Assembly: GCF_018596335.1 (NCBI RefSeq)
Contig: NZ_JAHEPS010000004.1
Span: forward strand, 124,001 to 188,000
Reading direction: 5' to 3'
Source: Shewanella jiangmenensis
GTDB lineage: Bacteria > Pseudomonadota > Gammaproteobacteria > Enterobacterales > Shewanellaceae
Length of the DNA: 64,000 bases
The translations under genes and the position numbers were made by a program. Positions 8,851 through 17,515 of this stretch are shown here, piece after piece. Under the pieces are notes generated by a model. It ran no database searches, was not told the origin of the DNA, and saw nothing but the letters and a program-made list of their open reading frames with translations. Position 1 is the first letter of the stretch. Every line of letters begins with the position of its first letter.

Positions 8851-9372
8851 TTACTGCCACTGCAACATCGGCAGCGGCTTGAGTTTTTGGATGTCGAACG
8901 CATGCTTGCGCTTGCCGGTCTCGTCTATCAGTTTGAATTCCAGATAGCTGATGCCCAGATCGTGCTCAAGCTGGGCCTGCAACAGCTTACCCTGATGCTT
9001 ATCGGTCGCAAGGCGGGCAAGCTCTGAAAAACGCATTTCATTGCGCTCGAGCAATTTTACCGCTTCAAGCTCGTCGTGATCATCCGCCTCCAGTTTGCTG
9101 TTGCGCTGCACCACCAAAGCACCGTCGGCGGCGCGAATGGTCAGCTCGGAGAGGGTGTTTTCATCCGGATCTATCACGTCAAATTCATACATCAGCTCGC
9201 CTTCCTGTACGTCGAGTTCGAACGCGGAAATAAAGCCTTGGTGTTCAGATTCAACCTTTTCCATCATGGCAAGGGGCTCGACCCGCTCGCCTGTGCTGAG
9301 CAAATTGAACAAACTGGTGTTGGCCGATGCCGCACCTGCCACCATCATTGCTCCCAGCAACCAGTATCTCAT
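8851..9372 (-). CDS. PepSY-domain periplasmic protein
   Basis: The protein has 173 residues with a short signal peptide ending near ASAN (about residue 18). The body has two PepSY-like units, one around HQGFISAFELDVQEGELMYE and one around LEHDLGISYLEFKLIDETGK, each with the strand-rich tail normal for this family. PepSY domains are exported, often act as inhibitors or ligand sensors, and commonly sit next to two-component systems. Here the gene is 22 bases upstream of the response regulator start, in the same operon, so it may feed a periplasmic signal to the kinase. That link is inferred from position only. Confidence 0.78.
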   Translation of the reverse strand: MRYWLLGAMMVAGAASANTSLFNLLSTGERVEPLAMMEKVESEHQGFISAFELDVQEGELMYEFDVIDPDENTLSELTIRAADGALVVQRNSKLEADDHDELEAVKLLERNEMRFSELARLATDKHQGKLLQAQLEHDLGISYLEFKLIDETGKRKHAFDIQKLKPLPMLQWQ

Positions 9373-9412
9373 TGATGCCTCCGAAAAAAGCCAGTGCCGA
9401 TATGCTAAAAGA

Positions 9413-9775
9413 CTATCCCTTGGAAGTCACCACACGGATGCTGTCAATTTCGACTTCGCGGCCGTGCCATTCCTTGTCTACTTCGCCTTTAAGTTCAACC
9501 AGACTGGCGTCGGTTATCTCAAGATTGCGAAACAGGCTGTTGTCTATTTCCACTTTGACTTCGCCGCTGGCGTCGGCAAACAGGTAGTGTTCGTCACCCA
9601 GGCTTTTGGCGAGGTTGCCGGTGAGCACGACCTGGGTGTCATCATCGGCCGTGTTGGCGGCCTTGGCGGTATTGACTATGACCGATTGGGGGCCTGTGTA
9701 GGCGGCTTGGGTCAGGGCGGTGCTGGCAACGGTGATAAGGCCGAGAATAAGCACCAGGGGCGTCAGAATACGCAT
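9413..9775 (-). CDS. YgiW/YdeI-family periplasmic OB-fold (BOF) stress protein
   Basis: From the ATG at 9775 (AAGGA seven bases upstream) the product is 120 residues with a clear signal peptide (MRILTPLVLILGLITVASTA). The mature part shows the bacterial OB-fold pattern: VVLTGNLAKSLGDEHYLFADASG, then VEIDNS and LVELKGEVDKEW, ending in a strand with EIDSIRV. E. coli YgiW and YdeI are tied to peroxide, cadmium and antimicrobial-peptide tolerance. The frame also opens 14 codons further upstream, but that would bury the signal peptide. It is the first gene of an operon with PepSY, regulator, kinase and pseudouridine synthase genes. Confidence 0.82.
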   Translation of the reverse strand: MRILTPLVLILGLITVASTALTQAAYTGPQSVIVNTAKAANTADDDTQVVLTGNLAKSLGDEHYLFADASGEVKVEIDNSLFRNLEITDASLVELKGEVDKEWHGREVEIDSIRVVTSKG

Positions 9776-9846
9776 GGGAGAATCCTTGTAAATCAATAAT
9801 GGATCCAGTCTAGCCAAGCGGGTCTGAATTCAGGGTGGCGCCAAGA

Positions 9847-10959
9847 TTAAGCTTTGATCATCTCAAGCAGGTGCAGCTCTTCGGACTTGAGTGCAACCTC
9901 GGTTTCCATGCCGGGACAAAGCGCCAGCTTGCGCGCCAGATGCAGTGGGATCTCGGCATTGAGCCGCTCTTTGCCGCCAAGCACTGTGGCCTCGAGCCGC
10001 ACCGATTCGCCGAGGGTCAGCAGGTTATCGATGCGGATATTGAGGATGTTGAAGCTGCGGCACAGGCGGCCGCTGGCGATGGAGTTAAAACGTATGCCCT
10101 GATTGGGAATAACCCAGCGCACCCGCTGGCCAATGGCGACCTCGGGCAGGCTGTCGGAGGCAATCAGCTTTTCGCCGAATTTAAGCCAGGTCACGCCCTT
10201 TTGCTCATCCTGTGCTACCACATGGGCATCGAAAATATTGCGAAGCCCCATCTGGCGGGCCACCGCCTCGGTGCGCGGCCGGGCAAATACCTGCTGCGGC
10301 GCGCCGTGCTGCAGCATTTGTCCCTGACTGATAAGCAGCATGCTGTCGGCGAGCAGCAGCGCCTCGTTAAGGTCGTGGGTCACCATGATGACCGGAATAT
10401 TGAGCTCGGATTTAAGCCGCGCCAGCTCGAGATACAGCCGCTCGCGGGTTTCCCTGTCTACCGCCGAAAAGGGTTCGTCCAGCAGCAGTGCCCTTGGCTC
10501 GCGGGCCAGGGCCCGCGCCAGCGCCACCCGCTGCTTTTGGCCGCCTGAAAGCTCACTCGGCAGCCTGTCGGTAAGGCCATGCAGGTTTACTTTTTCAAGC
10601 ATCGCCAGCGCCCGCGGCATCCGCTCGGCCTTGGGCAGGTGGTCCAGCGCGGCAATGATATTGCCAAGGGCCGAGAGTTTGGGAAACAGGCCAAAGTGCT
10701 GCGGCACAAAGCCGATATGGCGCGCCTGGGGCGAGACATTGAGATGCTTTTTATCATCAAACCACACATCGTTGCCGCAGCGGATTTCACCGGACTCGGG
10801 TTTGGCAAGGCCGGCTATCATCCTAAGCAGCGTCGTTTTGCCGCCACCGGAGGGGCCGACTACCGCTAAAAACTCACCGGCGCGGCAGGAAAACGCCGCC
10901 TCGATGCGAATGCCTTTGGTTTGATGAATGCGCACATGAAGGTCAGTGGCTTTGGCCAT
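9847..10959 (-). CDS. modC: Molybdate ABC transporter ATP-binding protein
   Basis: The 370-residue protein has Walker A GPSGGGKT at residues 35-42, the ABC signature LSGGQKQR, Walker B ALLLDEPF and the switch His in MVTHDLNEAL. The last 130 or so residues form the MOP-type molybdate-binding regulatory domain found on ModC. It energises molybdate import on the cytoplasmic face of the membrane, together with ModB and ModA. The start lies 17 bases inside the end of modB, so the two are translationally coupled. It is the last gene of the moaABCDE-modABC operon. Confidence 0.95.
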   Translation of the reverse strand: MAKATDLHVRIHQTKGIRIEAAFSCRAGEFLAVVGPSGGGKTTLLRMIAGLAKPESGEIRCGNDVWFDDKKHLNVSPQARHIGFVPQHFGLFPKLSALGNIIAALDHLPKAERMPRALAMLEKVNLHGLTDRLPSELSGGQKQRVALARALAREPRALLLDEPFSAVDRETRERLYLELARLKSELNIPVIMVTHDLNEALLLADSMLLISQGQMLQHGAPQQVFARPRTEAVARQMGLRNIFDAHVVAQDEQKGVTWLKFGEKLIASDSLPEVAIGQRVRWVIPNQGIRFNSIASGRLCRSFNILNIRIDNLLTLGESVRLEATVLGGKERLNAEIPLHLARKLALCPGMETEVALKSEELHLLEMIKA

Positions 10960-11620
10960 GGCTGCCTCCCATGCGGCGCGACAAACTGGTGGTCAGCGCC
11001 AGCGCGCTGATGGCAAACAGTAGCAAAATGAGCGACATAGCACCGGCCGAGTCAAAATCAAACGCCTGCACGCTGTCGTAGATAGCAATAGAGATGGTCT
11101 TGGTTTCGCCGCTGATATTGCCGCCCATCATCAGCACCACGCCAAATTCACCGAGCACATGGGAGAAGGTCAGCACCAGCGCGGTCACCAGCCCGGGCCA
11201 GATCATCGGCAGTTCGATGCGGGTCAGAATTTTAAAGCGGCTCATGCCGCAGCAGGCGGCGGCGTCGCGCACATCCATGGGAATGGCTTCAAAGGCACGC
11301 TGAATGGGCTGAATTGCAAAGGGAATATTCACCAGCACCGAGGCCAGCACCAGACCGGAGAAGTGAAACACCAGCTCGATGCCGAAGGTATCTCTAAGCC
11401 AAACGCCGAGCACACTTTGGCTGCCAAAACTCACCAGCAGGTAGTAACCCACGACTGTGGGCGGCAGCACCAGCGGCACCATGATAAGCGCCTCAATCAG
11501 GCTTTTGCCGCGAAACTGGCGATAGGCGAGCAGCCTTGCCGCGAGGATTGATAACGGCAGCAAAATCAGCACTGTCACCAGCGCGAGCTTGCCGGATAGC
11601 CACAGCGCCTGCCAATCCAT
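10943..11620 (-). CDS. modB: Molybdate ABC transporter permease
   Basis: The 225-residue membrane protein has about five helices and the ABC-permease EAA-like loop with ALVLTFSHVLGEFGVVLMMGGNI, characteristic of ModB. It forms the molybdate channel in the inner membrane. The ATG overlaps the modA stop codon by one base (TGATG) and the 3' end overlaps modC, so modABC are translated as a coupled unit. Confidence 0.95.
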   Translation of the reverse strand: MDWQALWLSGKLALVTVLILLPLSILAARLLAYRQFRGKSLIEALIMVPLVLPPTVVGYYLLVSFGSQSVLGVWLRDTFGIELVFHFSGLVLASVLVNIPFAIQPIQRAFEAIPMDVRDAAACCGMSRFKILTRIELPMIWPGLVTALVLTFSHVLGEFGVVLMMGGNISGETKTISIAIYDSVQAFDFDSAGAMSLILLLFAISALALTTSLSRRMGGSHGQSH

Positions 11621-12408
11621 CAGTGGCTGGCCTCCGGCTTGGCATGCCGAGCAGGCAGTGAGAAGCCATAGTCAGCAAAGATAGCGCGGGCCTTGTCGCC
11701 CTGAAGGAAGGTATACAGTTCGTGGGCGGCAGCGGATGCCTTGGGCAGCAGCACCATGCGCTGACCAAGCGGCTGATGCCGGTCCTCGGGAATAGCAACG
11801 TAGTTGGCCTTGGCGGCAAACTGCGGCGCCTTTGCCAGCGACAGTGCGACTATACCGCCCTGAGCCGAGCCAGACAGGGCAAACTGCGCTGCCTGAGATA
11901 CGTTTTCGCCCAGCACCAGCTTGTCTTTGATGCCATCCCACAGGTTTGCGGCCTGCAGCAGCTCGCGGCCACGCTCGCCGTAGGGGGCGAGCTCGGGGTT
12001 GGCCAGCGCAAAGCGGCGCAGCTCTCCTGAGTCGATAAGCGCCTTGAGACCTGTGAGTTCGGCATCAAGGCTCAGCGGCGAGCCCTTGGCCGCGACCAGT
12101 GCCAGCCGGCCATAAACGTAGATATCACCATGGTTTGCCGTGACACCGCTCTGGTGCAGCAGCTTCACGTATTTCTCATCCGCCGACAGAAACAGCTCGA
12201 AGGGGGCGCCGTGCTTGATTTGTGCCACAAAGTTGCCGGACGAGCCAAAGCTCAGCTTGAGCCGATGGCCGCTTTGCGCCTCAAATTCGCGGGCTATGTC
12301 TTCCATGGCGAACTTGATATTGGATGCCGCCGCCACTGTGACCGTTTCGGCAATGGCAGACAGCGGCAGGAGCAGGCTGGTCAGCAATAACAGCAGGCGT
12401 GGCAACAT
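11620..12408 (-). CDS. modA: Molybdate ABC transporter periplasmic binding protein
   Basis: The protein has 262 residues with a signal peptide (about 1-20, cut near AIAE). The mature start VTVAAASNIKFAMEDIAREFE and the later SFGSSGNFVAQIKHGAPFELFLSAD contain the serine and alanine backbone positions used to hold the oxyanion in ModA proteins. It binds molybdate or tungstate in the periplasm and hands it to ModB. It starts 4 bases from the stop of moaE, linking metal uptake to cofactor synthesis on one transcript. Confidence 0.95.
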   Translation of the reverse strand: MLPRLLLLLTSLLLPLSAIAETVTVAAASNIKFAMEDIAREFEAQSGHRLKLSFGSSGNFVAQIKHGAPFELFLSADEKYVKLLHQSGVTANHGDIYVYGRLALVAAKGSPLSLDAELTGLKALIDSGELRRFALANPELAPYGERGRELLQAANLWDGIKDKLVLGENVSQAAQFALSGSAQGGIVALSLAKAPQFAAKANYVAIPEDRHQPLGQRMVLLPKASAAAHELYTFLQGDKARAIFADYGFSLPARHAKPEASH

Positions 12409-12411
12409 GGA

Positions 12412-12870
12412 TTACTGCTCCCAGGCTTTGGCGGCCTGCTCGTCGGCATCGCGCGCCTCGACCCAGCCCTGGCCCTTGTCGCTGCTCTCAAGCTTCCAGA
12501 AGGGCGCCTTGGTTTTCAAGAAATCAATCAGAAACTCGCAGGCAGCGAAGGCAGCCTTGCGGTGGGCACTGCTGACGCCGATAAACACGATTTGCTCGCC
12601 AAGGTGCATGGTGCCGACCCTGTGGATGATGGTCAGGTGGTTGAGCGGCCAGCGGCTGCGGGCCTCAGCGGCGATTTGTTCGAGCACCTTTTCGGTCATG
12701 CCGGGGTAATGCTCCAGTGTCAGGTCACTGATTTGATTGCCTTCGTTGAAGTCGCGCACCTTGCCAACGAAGGTGACCACAGCGCCGTCCTGATGATCGG
12801 CAGCAATACGCTGATACTCTTCGGGCACGTTGAAGTCGGCGGTTTGCACCAGAATGCGGCTCGTTTGCAT
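12412..12870 (-). CDS. moaE: Molybdopterin synthase catalytic subunit
   Basis: The 152-residue protein matches MoaE in length and in blocks DGAVVTFVGKVRDFNEG, LEHYPGMTEK, HRVGTMHLGEQIVFIGVSSAHRKAAF and FLKTKAPFWKLES; the last contains the conserved active-site lysines. With MoaD thiocarboxylate it inserts two sulfurs into cyclic pyranopterin monophosphate to make molybdopterin. It is separated from moaD by one base and ends 3 bases before modA. Confidence 0.95.
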   Translation of the reverse strand: MQTSRILVQTADFNVPEEYQRIAADHQDGAVVTFVGKVRDFNEGNQISDLTLEHYPGMTEKVLEQIAAEARSRWPLNHLTIIHRVGTMHLGEQIVFIGVSSAHRKAAFAACEFLIDFLKTKAPFWKLESSDKGQGWVEARDADEQAAKAWEQ

Positions 12871-12871
12871 A

Positions 12872-13123
12872 TCAGCCTCCGGTCACGGGCGGGAAGAAGG
12901 CCACTTCGTCGCCGTCGTTGATTTCGGTATCCCAGTGGCACAGGGTCTGGTTTACCGCGACCAGCAGCTTGTCGGAGGCGAGCACCTTGCCCCATTTGTC
13001 GCTGCGCGCGGCCAGGGTTTGGCGCAGGGCATCGGCGGTGGCTGTATTGCTGCCAGCTTCAATGCTTAAGGACGATTCACCCAGAAGTTCGCGCACCTGC
13101 GCAAAGAAAAGTACGTTAATCAT
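12872..13123 (-). CDS. moaD: Molybdopterin synthase sulfur-carrier subunit
   Basis: The protein has 83 residues with a ubiquitin-like fold (MINVLFFAQVRELLG start, NDGDEVAFFPPVTGG end). The C-terminal Gly-Gly is the site that is adenylated and turned into thiocarboxylate. It is the sulfur donor for MoaE and is encoded directly upstream of it. The adenylating enzyme MoeB is not in this window. Confidence 0.95.
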   Translation of the reverse strand: MINVLFFAQVRELLGESSLSIEAGSNTATADALRQTLAARSDKWGKVLASDKLLVAVNQTLCHWDTEINDGDEVAFFPPVTGG

Positions 13124-13156
13124 AAACTTATGCCTTTAACTGCTATACAGCTAATA

Positions 13157-13630
13157 CTAAACCTTGAAGTGACCGGACTTGCCGCCACGCTTTTCCAAAA
13201 GGCGCACCTGGCCAATCACCATGTCTTTCTGCACCGCTTTGCACATATCGTAAATGGTCAGCGCGGCCACTGAAGCGGCGGTGAGGGCTTCCATTTCGAC
13301 CCCGGTTTTGCCCGAGAGTTTACACAGACTGGTGATCCGCACCCGGCTGTGTTCCACCTCAGGTTCCAGCTCCACTTCTACCTTGGTCAGCGCCAGTGGG
13401 TGACAAAGCGGAATTAAATCAGAGGTTTTCTTGGCAGCCATAATGCCTGCGATGCGGGCGGTGGCAAATACGTCACCTTTGTGATGCTTGCCTTCGATAA
13501 TCATCGCCAGGGTCTCGGGCGCCATCTCGATATAGGCCTCGGCGCGGGCCTCGCGCTCGGTCACCGACTTGTCGGTCACATCCACCATGTGGGCGTTGCC
13601 CGCGTCATTGATATGGGTAAAAGAGCTCAT
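13157..13630 (-). CDS. moaC: Cyclic pyranopterin monophosphate synthase
   Basis: The 157-residue protein has the conserved MoaC blocks [67 protein letters not shown] and a terminal KSGHFKV. It converts the MoaA product 3',8-cyclo-7,8-dihydro-GTP to cPMP. The start ATG is 8 bases after the moaB stop. Confidence 0.96.
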   Translation of the reverse strand: MSSFTHINDAGNAHMVDVTDKSVTEREARAEAYIEMAPETLAMIIEGKHHKGDVFATARIAGIMAAKKTSDLIPLCHPLALTKVEVELEPEVEHSRVRITSLCKLSGKTGVEMEALTAASVAALTIYDMCKAVQKDMVIGQVRLLEKRGGKSGHFKV

Positions 13631-13638
13631 GAACTGGC

Positions 13639-14166
13639 TTACTCCTGGGAAGGGGCTTTTAAGTGGGCGACAAAGTTACAGGGGCGATGACGGGCATCGA
13701 GCTGCTCTTTGATGATGCCGTTCCAGCCGGTGCGACAGGCGCCGGTGGAGCCCGGCAGGCAGAAGATGGCGGTGCCGTTGGCAACGCCGCCGATGGCGCG
13801 GGACTGCACTGTGGAGGTGCCAAGCTCCACATAGCTTAAGTGGCGGAACAGCTCGCCAAAGCCTTCGATGGGCTTGTCGAACAGGGGCGCGACCGCATCC
13901 GGGGTGTTGTCGCGGCCAGAGAAACCTGTGCCGCCGGTGCTGATTATCACCTGCACTTCGGGGTCGGCAATCCAGGCGGAAATCACCGCACGGATTTGAT
14001 ATTTATCGTCTTTGATGATGCGTCTGTCAGCCAGAACATGGCCGGCGGCAGTGATGGCATCCACTAAAAAAGCACCTGAGGTGTCGGTGGTTTCATCGCG
14101 GGTGTCTGACAGGGTCAGTACGGCAATTTTAAGGGGTTTAAACTCGCTTTCGCGGCAGTGTCCCAT
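13639..14166 (-). CDS. moaB: Molybdenum cofactor biosynthesis protein B
   Basis: The 175-residue protein is in the MoaB/Mog superfamily: [20 protein letters not shown] near the start, [16 protein letters not shown] as the MPT-binding loop, and [23 protein letters not shown] near the end. It is either an adenylyltransferase for molybdopterin or a paralogue of reduced activity, as in E. coli. A strong AAGGAG site lies upstream of the ATG. The 77-base gap to moaA contains an imperfect 9-bp hairpin (14194-14222) that might tune or process the operon mRNA. Confidence 0.92.
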   Translation of the reverse strand: MGHCRESEFKPLKIAVLTLSDTRDETTDTSGAFLVDAITAAGHVLADRRIIKDDKYQIRAVISAWIADPEVQVIISTGGTGFSGRDNTPDAVAPLFDKPIEGFGELFRHLSYVELGTSTVQSRAIGGVANGTAIFCLPGSTGACRTGWNGIIKEQLDARHRPCNFVAHLKAPSQE

Positions 14167-14193
14167 GGTGTCTCCTTCGATGCAGTGAACGGC

Positions 14194-14222
14194 GCTGCGG
14201 CCTTAAGGCAACAGGCCTCAGC
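14194..14222 (-). other. Intra-operon hairpin between moaA and moaB
   Basis: Two 9-base arms (GCTGCGGCC and GGCCTCAGC, one mismatch) are separated by 11 bases. No T-run follows on the minus strand, so it is more likely a processing or attenuation hairpin than a terminator. Confidence 0.4.
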
Positions 14223-14243
14223 GGGCGAAAAACAGCGGCGGCG

Positions 14244-15224
14244 TTAACCGCCGATGGAGGCCAGATGCTGAGTAACGCCGGTGATGCCCTGATGCAGGTA
14301 GTGGGTTTCTTTTTTAAGATTCAGCTGACCTTCGAGGCGCGAGAGCAGCTCTGGGCGCTGGTCGGGGCTTTGCAGCAAATCACGTAAATCCAATCCCTGC
14401 TCGGTAAAGAGGCACAGATGCAGCTTGCCCTTGGCAGAGACCCGCAGCCGGTTGCAGCTGGCACAGAAATTCTTTTCATAGGGCATGATAAGCCCGATGC
14501 GGCCCTGATAGTCGCTGTGGCTGAAGTTTTGCGCCGGGCCATCTTCGGCGCTGCGCGCATCCAGCTGCCAGCCTTCGGCCATGAGCCGGTCGCGAATGTC
14601 ACTGCCGGGCAGGTGATGGGCCTGGAAATAGTCGCGGCCAAGGCCGGTTTCCATCAGCTCGATAAAGCGTAAATCGATGGGAGTGTTTTTTATCCAGTGC
14701 AAAAAGCGCGGCAGGTCTTTATCGTTCAGGCCCTTGAGCAGCACGGCATTGATTTTTACCCGCTCAAACCCGGCTTCCAGCGCCGCGTCGATACCGCGCA
14801 TCACGGTGTCGAACTTATTCTCGCCGGTGATTTGATAAAACATCCGTGGGTCGAGGCTATCCACCGACACATTGATGCGCCTAAGTCCCGCATCGAACCA
14901 TTCTTTGGCGTGCTTTTCGAGCCGGTAGCCGTTGGTGGTGGTGGCAATGGTGCTGATGGCTGGATTGCCTGCAATGACCCGGATGATGTCGGTAAAGTCT
15001 TTACGCAGCGTGGGTTCGCCGCCGGTAATGCGCACCTTGCGGGTGCCGGCTTCGGCAAAGGCACCGATGAGATTTTCCATCTCGCTCAGGGTCAAAAAGC
15101 TCGGCTTACCGTCGGGATGATAGCCATCCGGCAGGCAATAGCTGCATTTGAAGTTGCAAACGTCGGTAACCGACATCCGCAAATAATGAAATTTGCGACC
15201 AAAATTGTCTTGAAGTTGAGACAT
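14244..15224 (-). CDS. moaA: GTP 3',8-cyclase (radical SAM)
   Basis: From the ATG at 15224 the protein is 326 residues. The radical SAM cluster motif is CNFKCSYC with cysteines at 23, 27 and 30. The second cluster is bound by the C-terminal FCASCNRLR and a later Cys in HLCLF. The protein ends in Gly-Gly, which MoaA needs for activity. It performs the first step of Moco synthesis, GTP to cyclo-dihydro-GTP. The frame stays open 62 codons upstream, but that stretch is the structured leader, and AAAGGTG just before 15224 gives a clear ribosome-binding site. It is the first gene of the eight-gene operon. Confidence 0.95.
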   Translation of the reverse strand: MSQLQDNFGRKFHYLRMSVTDVCNFKCSYCLPDGYHPDGKPSFLTLSEMENLIGAFAEAGTRKVRITGGEPTLRKDFTDIIRVIAGNPAISTIATTTNGYRLEKHAKEWFDAGLRRINVSVDSLDPRMFYQITGENKFDTVMRGIDAALEAGFERVKINAVLLKGLNDKDLPRFLHWIKNTPIDLRFIELMETGLGRDYFQAHHLPGSDIRDRLMAEGWQLDARSAEDGPAQNFSHSDYQGRIGLIMPYEKNFCASCNRLRVSAKGKLHLCLFTEQGLDLRDLLQSPDQRPELLSRLEGQLNLKKETHYLHQGITGVTQHLASIGG

Positions 15225-15343
15225 TTCACCTTTCCAAGTATCGGGAGGTGAGGTCATTTCTGAACCCACCCCGGTGGCACCGCGCCACGGCTCAGGCACC
15301 ATATCTGTTTGACTTAGGTGCAGGAGCTCGGAGAACCGTCGTT
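15225..15343 (-). promoter_or_regulatory. moaA leader, candidate Moco riboswitch
   Basis: The untranslated stretch before moaA is highly structured on the minus strand. GCACC and GGTGC pair over a 16-base loop (15296-15321). An outer CTGAGCC / GGGTTCAG stem encloses a GTGGC / GCCAC hairpin. Just before the ATG, TCACCT (15246-15251) can pair with AGGTGA (15226-15231), which contains the ribosome-binding site. Moco RNA motifs sit upstream of moaA operons in gammaproteobacteria, so feedback by the cofactor is a good guess. I did not match the full consensus, only position and foldability. Confidence 0.55.
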
Positions 15344-15348
15344 GCTGG

Positions 15349-15354
15349 ATTATA
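15349..15354 (-). promoter_or_regulatory. Candidate -10 box for the moaA operon
   Basis: A perfect TATAAT on the minus strand would start transcription at about 15342, giving a leader of about 118 bases that begins right where the foldable region begins. The -35 region (TATGGT or ATGGTC) is a poor match, so an activator may be needed. Confidence 0.45.
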
Positions 15355-15580
15355 GGCACAAAGCCTGACCGGACCATACCTCTAAACGTGTATTTCTTGG
15401 TCTGGATCAAGTCGCCGTTAACAATTTGTGACGCTGCTCACCCGAAAATTGCATGCCAAACAGCGCCGCTATGCCGCTGACCCCCTGTGACTTGTGCGGG
15501 ATTTGGGGTAAGGTGGACGAGTCACAGAATATAAAACACCCGTTTACATCGGGGGAACAAGCTTAGGAATGAGGTGAAAG

Positions 15581-17233
15581 ATGGAACGCGAATTCATGGA
15601 GTTCGATGTTGTTATCGTGGGTGCCGGCCCTGCTGGCCTGGCCACGGCGTGCCGTTTGATGCAAATCAGCCGCGATGCCGGCAAAGAGCTGACCGTGTGT
15701 GTGGTCGAGAAGGGTTCTGAAGTAGGCGCGCACATTTTGTCGGGCGCCGTGTTTGAGCCCAAGGTGCTCGATGAGCTGTTCCCCGATTGGCGCGATGCCG
15801 GAGCGCCGCTGAATACCGCCGTTACCCGTGATGAAATCCATCTTCTCAAATCGGCCACAGATGCCAAGTTGATGCCCAATGGCCTCATCCCCAAAACCAT
15901 GCACAACGATGGTAACTACATTATCAGCGTGGGCAATCTGGTGCGCTGGCTTGGTGGCCGCGCCGAAGAGTTGGGCGCAGAGATTTTCCCCGGTTTTGCC
16001 GCCAGCGAACTGCTGCTGAATGACGATGGCAGCGTGAAAGGCATTTTGATTGGCGATATGGGCGTTGGCGCCGATGGCGAGCCGAAAGACAGCTTTATGC
16101 CCGGCATGGAGCTGCACGCCAAGTACACTGTATTTGCCGAGGGTTGCCGTGGTCACCTTGGCAAGCAGCTGATTGAAAAGTTCCACCTCGATAACGGTAA
16201 AACCGCCCAGCACTACGGCCTGGGCTTTAAAGAATTATGGAAAGTGCCGGGCGACAAGCACTCTCCGGGTCTGGTGCTGCACACTGGCGGCTGGCCGCTG
16301 GCCGAATCTGAGTCCTCCGGCGGCGGCTTTTTGTACCATCTGGAAGACAATCAGGTGGTTGTTGGTTTGATTATTGACCTTAACTACCAAAACCCGCACT
16401 TAAGCCCCTTTGATGAGTTCCAGCGCTACAAGACCCATCCGCTGATTGCCCAATACCTTGAGGGCGGCGAGCGCATTTCTTACGGTGCCCGCGCCATCAC
16501 CAAGGGCGGTTTGAATTCGCTGCCCAAAATGAGCTTCCCCGGCGGTCTGGTGCTCGGCTGCGATGCCGGTACCCTTAACTTCGCCAAGATTAAAGGCACC
16601 CATACCGCGATGAAGAGCGGCATGCTGGCGGCAGAAACCCTGGCCGAAGCGCTGTTCAAAGGCGTGGAAGGCGGCAAGGATCTCGACTGCTACCAGACCC
16701 GTTTCGAGCAAAGCTGGCTCGGTGATGAGCTGCACCGCTCGCGCAACTTTGGTCCGGCGATGCACAAGTTCGGCACCTTCCTTGGCGGTGCGTTCAACTT
16801 TATCGACCAGAACCTGTTTGGCGGCAAGCTGCCCTTTACCCTGCGGGATGATAAGCCGGACTATGCTCAGATGGGGCTGGCAAGCGAGCACAGCAAAATC
16901 GACTATCCCAAGCCCGATGGCAAGCTGAGTTTCGATAAGTTGTCGTCTGTATATCTGTCGAACACTTATCATGAAGAAGATCAGCCCTGCCATTTGCGCC
17001 TCAAAGATGCGCGTATTCCGCTGGCGGTGAATCTGGTGAAATTCGATGAGCCGGCGCAGCGTTATTGCCCGGCCGGGGTGTATGAAGTGGTCGAAGATGC
17101 CGGTGAGCAGAAGTTTGTGATTAACAGCCAAAACTGTATTCACTGCAAAACCTGCGACATCAAAGACCCGAGCCAGAATATCACCTGGGTGACGCCCGAA
17201 GGCTCAGGCGGCCCTAACTACCCCAATATGTAA
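15581..17233 (+). CDS. Electron-transfer flavoprotein-ubiquinone oxidoreductase
   Basis: The 550-residue protein is full length for bacterial ETF-QO. The N-terminus has the FAD-binding VVIVGAGPAGLATACRL. The middle carries the ubiquinone and membrane-contact region around GGLNSLPKMSFPGG and GCDAGTLNFAKIKGTH. The C-terminal ferredoxin-like part has NCIHCKTCDIKDPSQNI, which with Cys in RYCPAG binds the 4Fe-4S cluster. It passes electrons from ETF, reduced by acyl-CoA dehydrogenases, to the quinone pool. It is monocistronic, divergent from moaA, with AGGTGA before the ATG and a terminator behind. The ETF genes themselves are not here. Confidence 0.96.
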   Translation: MEREFMEFDVVIVGAGPAGLATACRLMQISRDAGKELTVCVVEKGSEVGAHILSGAVFEPKVLDELFPDWRDAGAPLNTAVTRDEIHLLKSATDAKLMPNGLIPKTMHNDGNYIISVGNLVRWLGGRAEELGAEIFPGFAASELLLNDDGSVKGILIGDMGVGADGEPKDSFMPGMELHAKYTVFAEGCRGHLGKQLIEKFHLDNGKTAQHYGLGFKELWKVPGDKHSPGLVLHTGGWPLAESESSGGGFLYHLEDNQVVVGLIIDLNYQNPHLSPFDEFQRYKTHPLIAQYLEGGERISYGARAITKGGLNSLPKMSFPGGLVLGCDAGTLNFAKIKGTHTAMKSGMLAAETLAEALFKGVEGGKDLDCYQTRFEQSWLGDELHRSRNFGPAMHKFGTFLGGAFNFIDQNLFGGKLPFTLRDDKPDYAQMGLASEHSKIDYPKPDGKLSFDKLSSVYLSNTYHEEDQPCHLRLKDARIPLAVNLVKFDEPAQRYCPAGVYEVVEDAGEQKFVINSQNCIHCKTCDIKDPSQNITWVTPEGSGGPNYPNM

Positions 17234-17253
17234 GGTATTAAGGTCGCATCATC

Positions 17254-17279
17254 AGCCGGGCGCAGTCCCGGCTTTTTTA
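17254..17279 (+). terminator. Intrinsic terminator after the ETF-QO gene
   Basis: AGCCGGG and CCCGGCT form a 7-bp stem with a short loop, followed by a run of six T. Confidence 0.85.
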
Positions 17280-17515
17280 CGTTTGTTTCCTGATTGTAAT
17301 TGCCTCGCAGCCCTAAGTTCGCCATAATCCGCCGCCTACAAAAACAAGTACATATCTTCTGTCCCCTCCCCATGGCGCGTCGCCTGAGCGCCAGCATGCG
17401 TTATTGAATCGATTGCATTTTTTTACCCCAAAACGCGGGCAAAACCGGCTATTTGGGTCAATACTGCTATCGAGTGTCTGATAACGGAATTTCCGACAAC
17501 CTGAAGAGTAAGACC

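Noticed and set aside
16400..17143. 247-codon minus frame opposite the ETF-QO gene
   Set aside because: Antisense shadow of a conserved enzyme with strong codon bias.
17470..17505. Possible sigma-28 promoter before the chemoreceptor at 17516
   Set aside because: GTCTGATAA resembles the -10 element but the -35 part (TCAA) and spacing are poor matches to the sigma-28 consensus.
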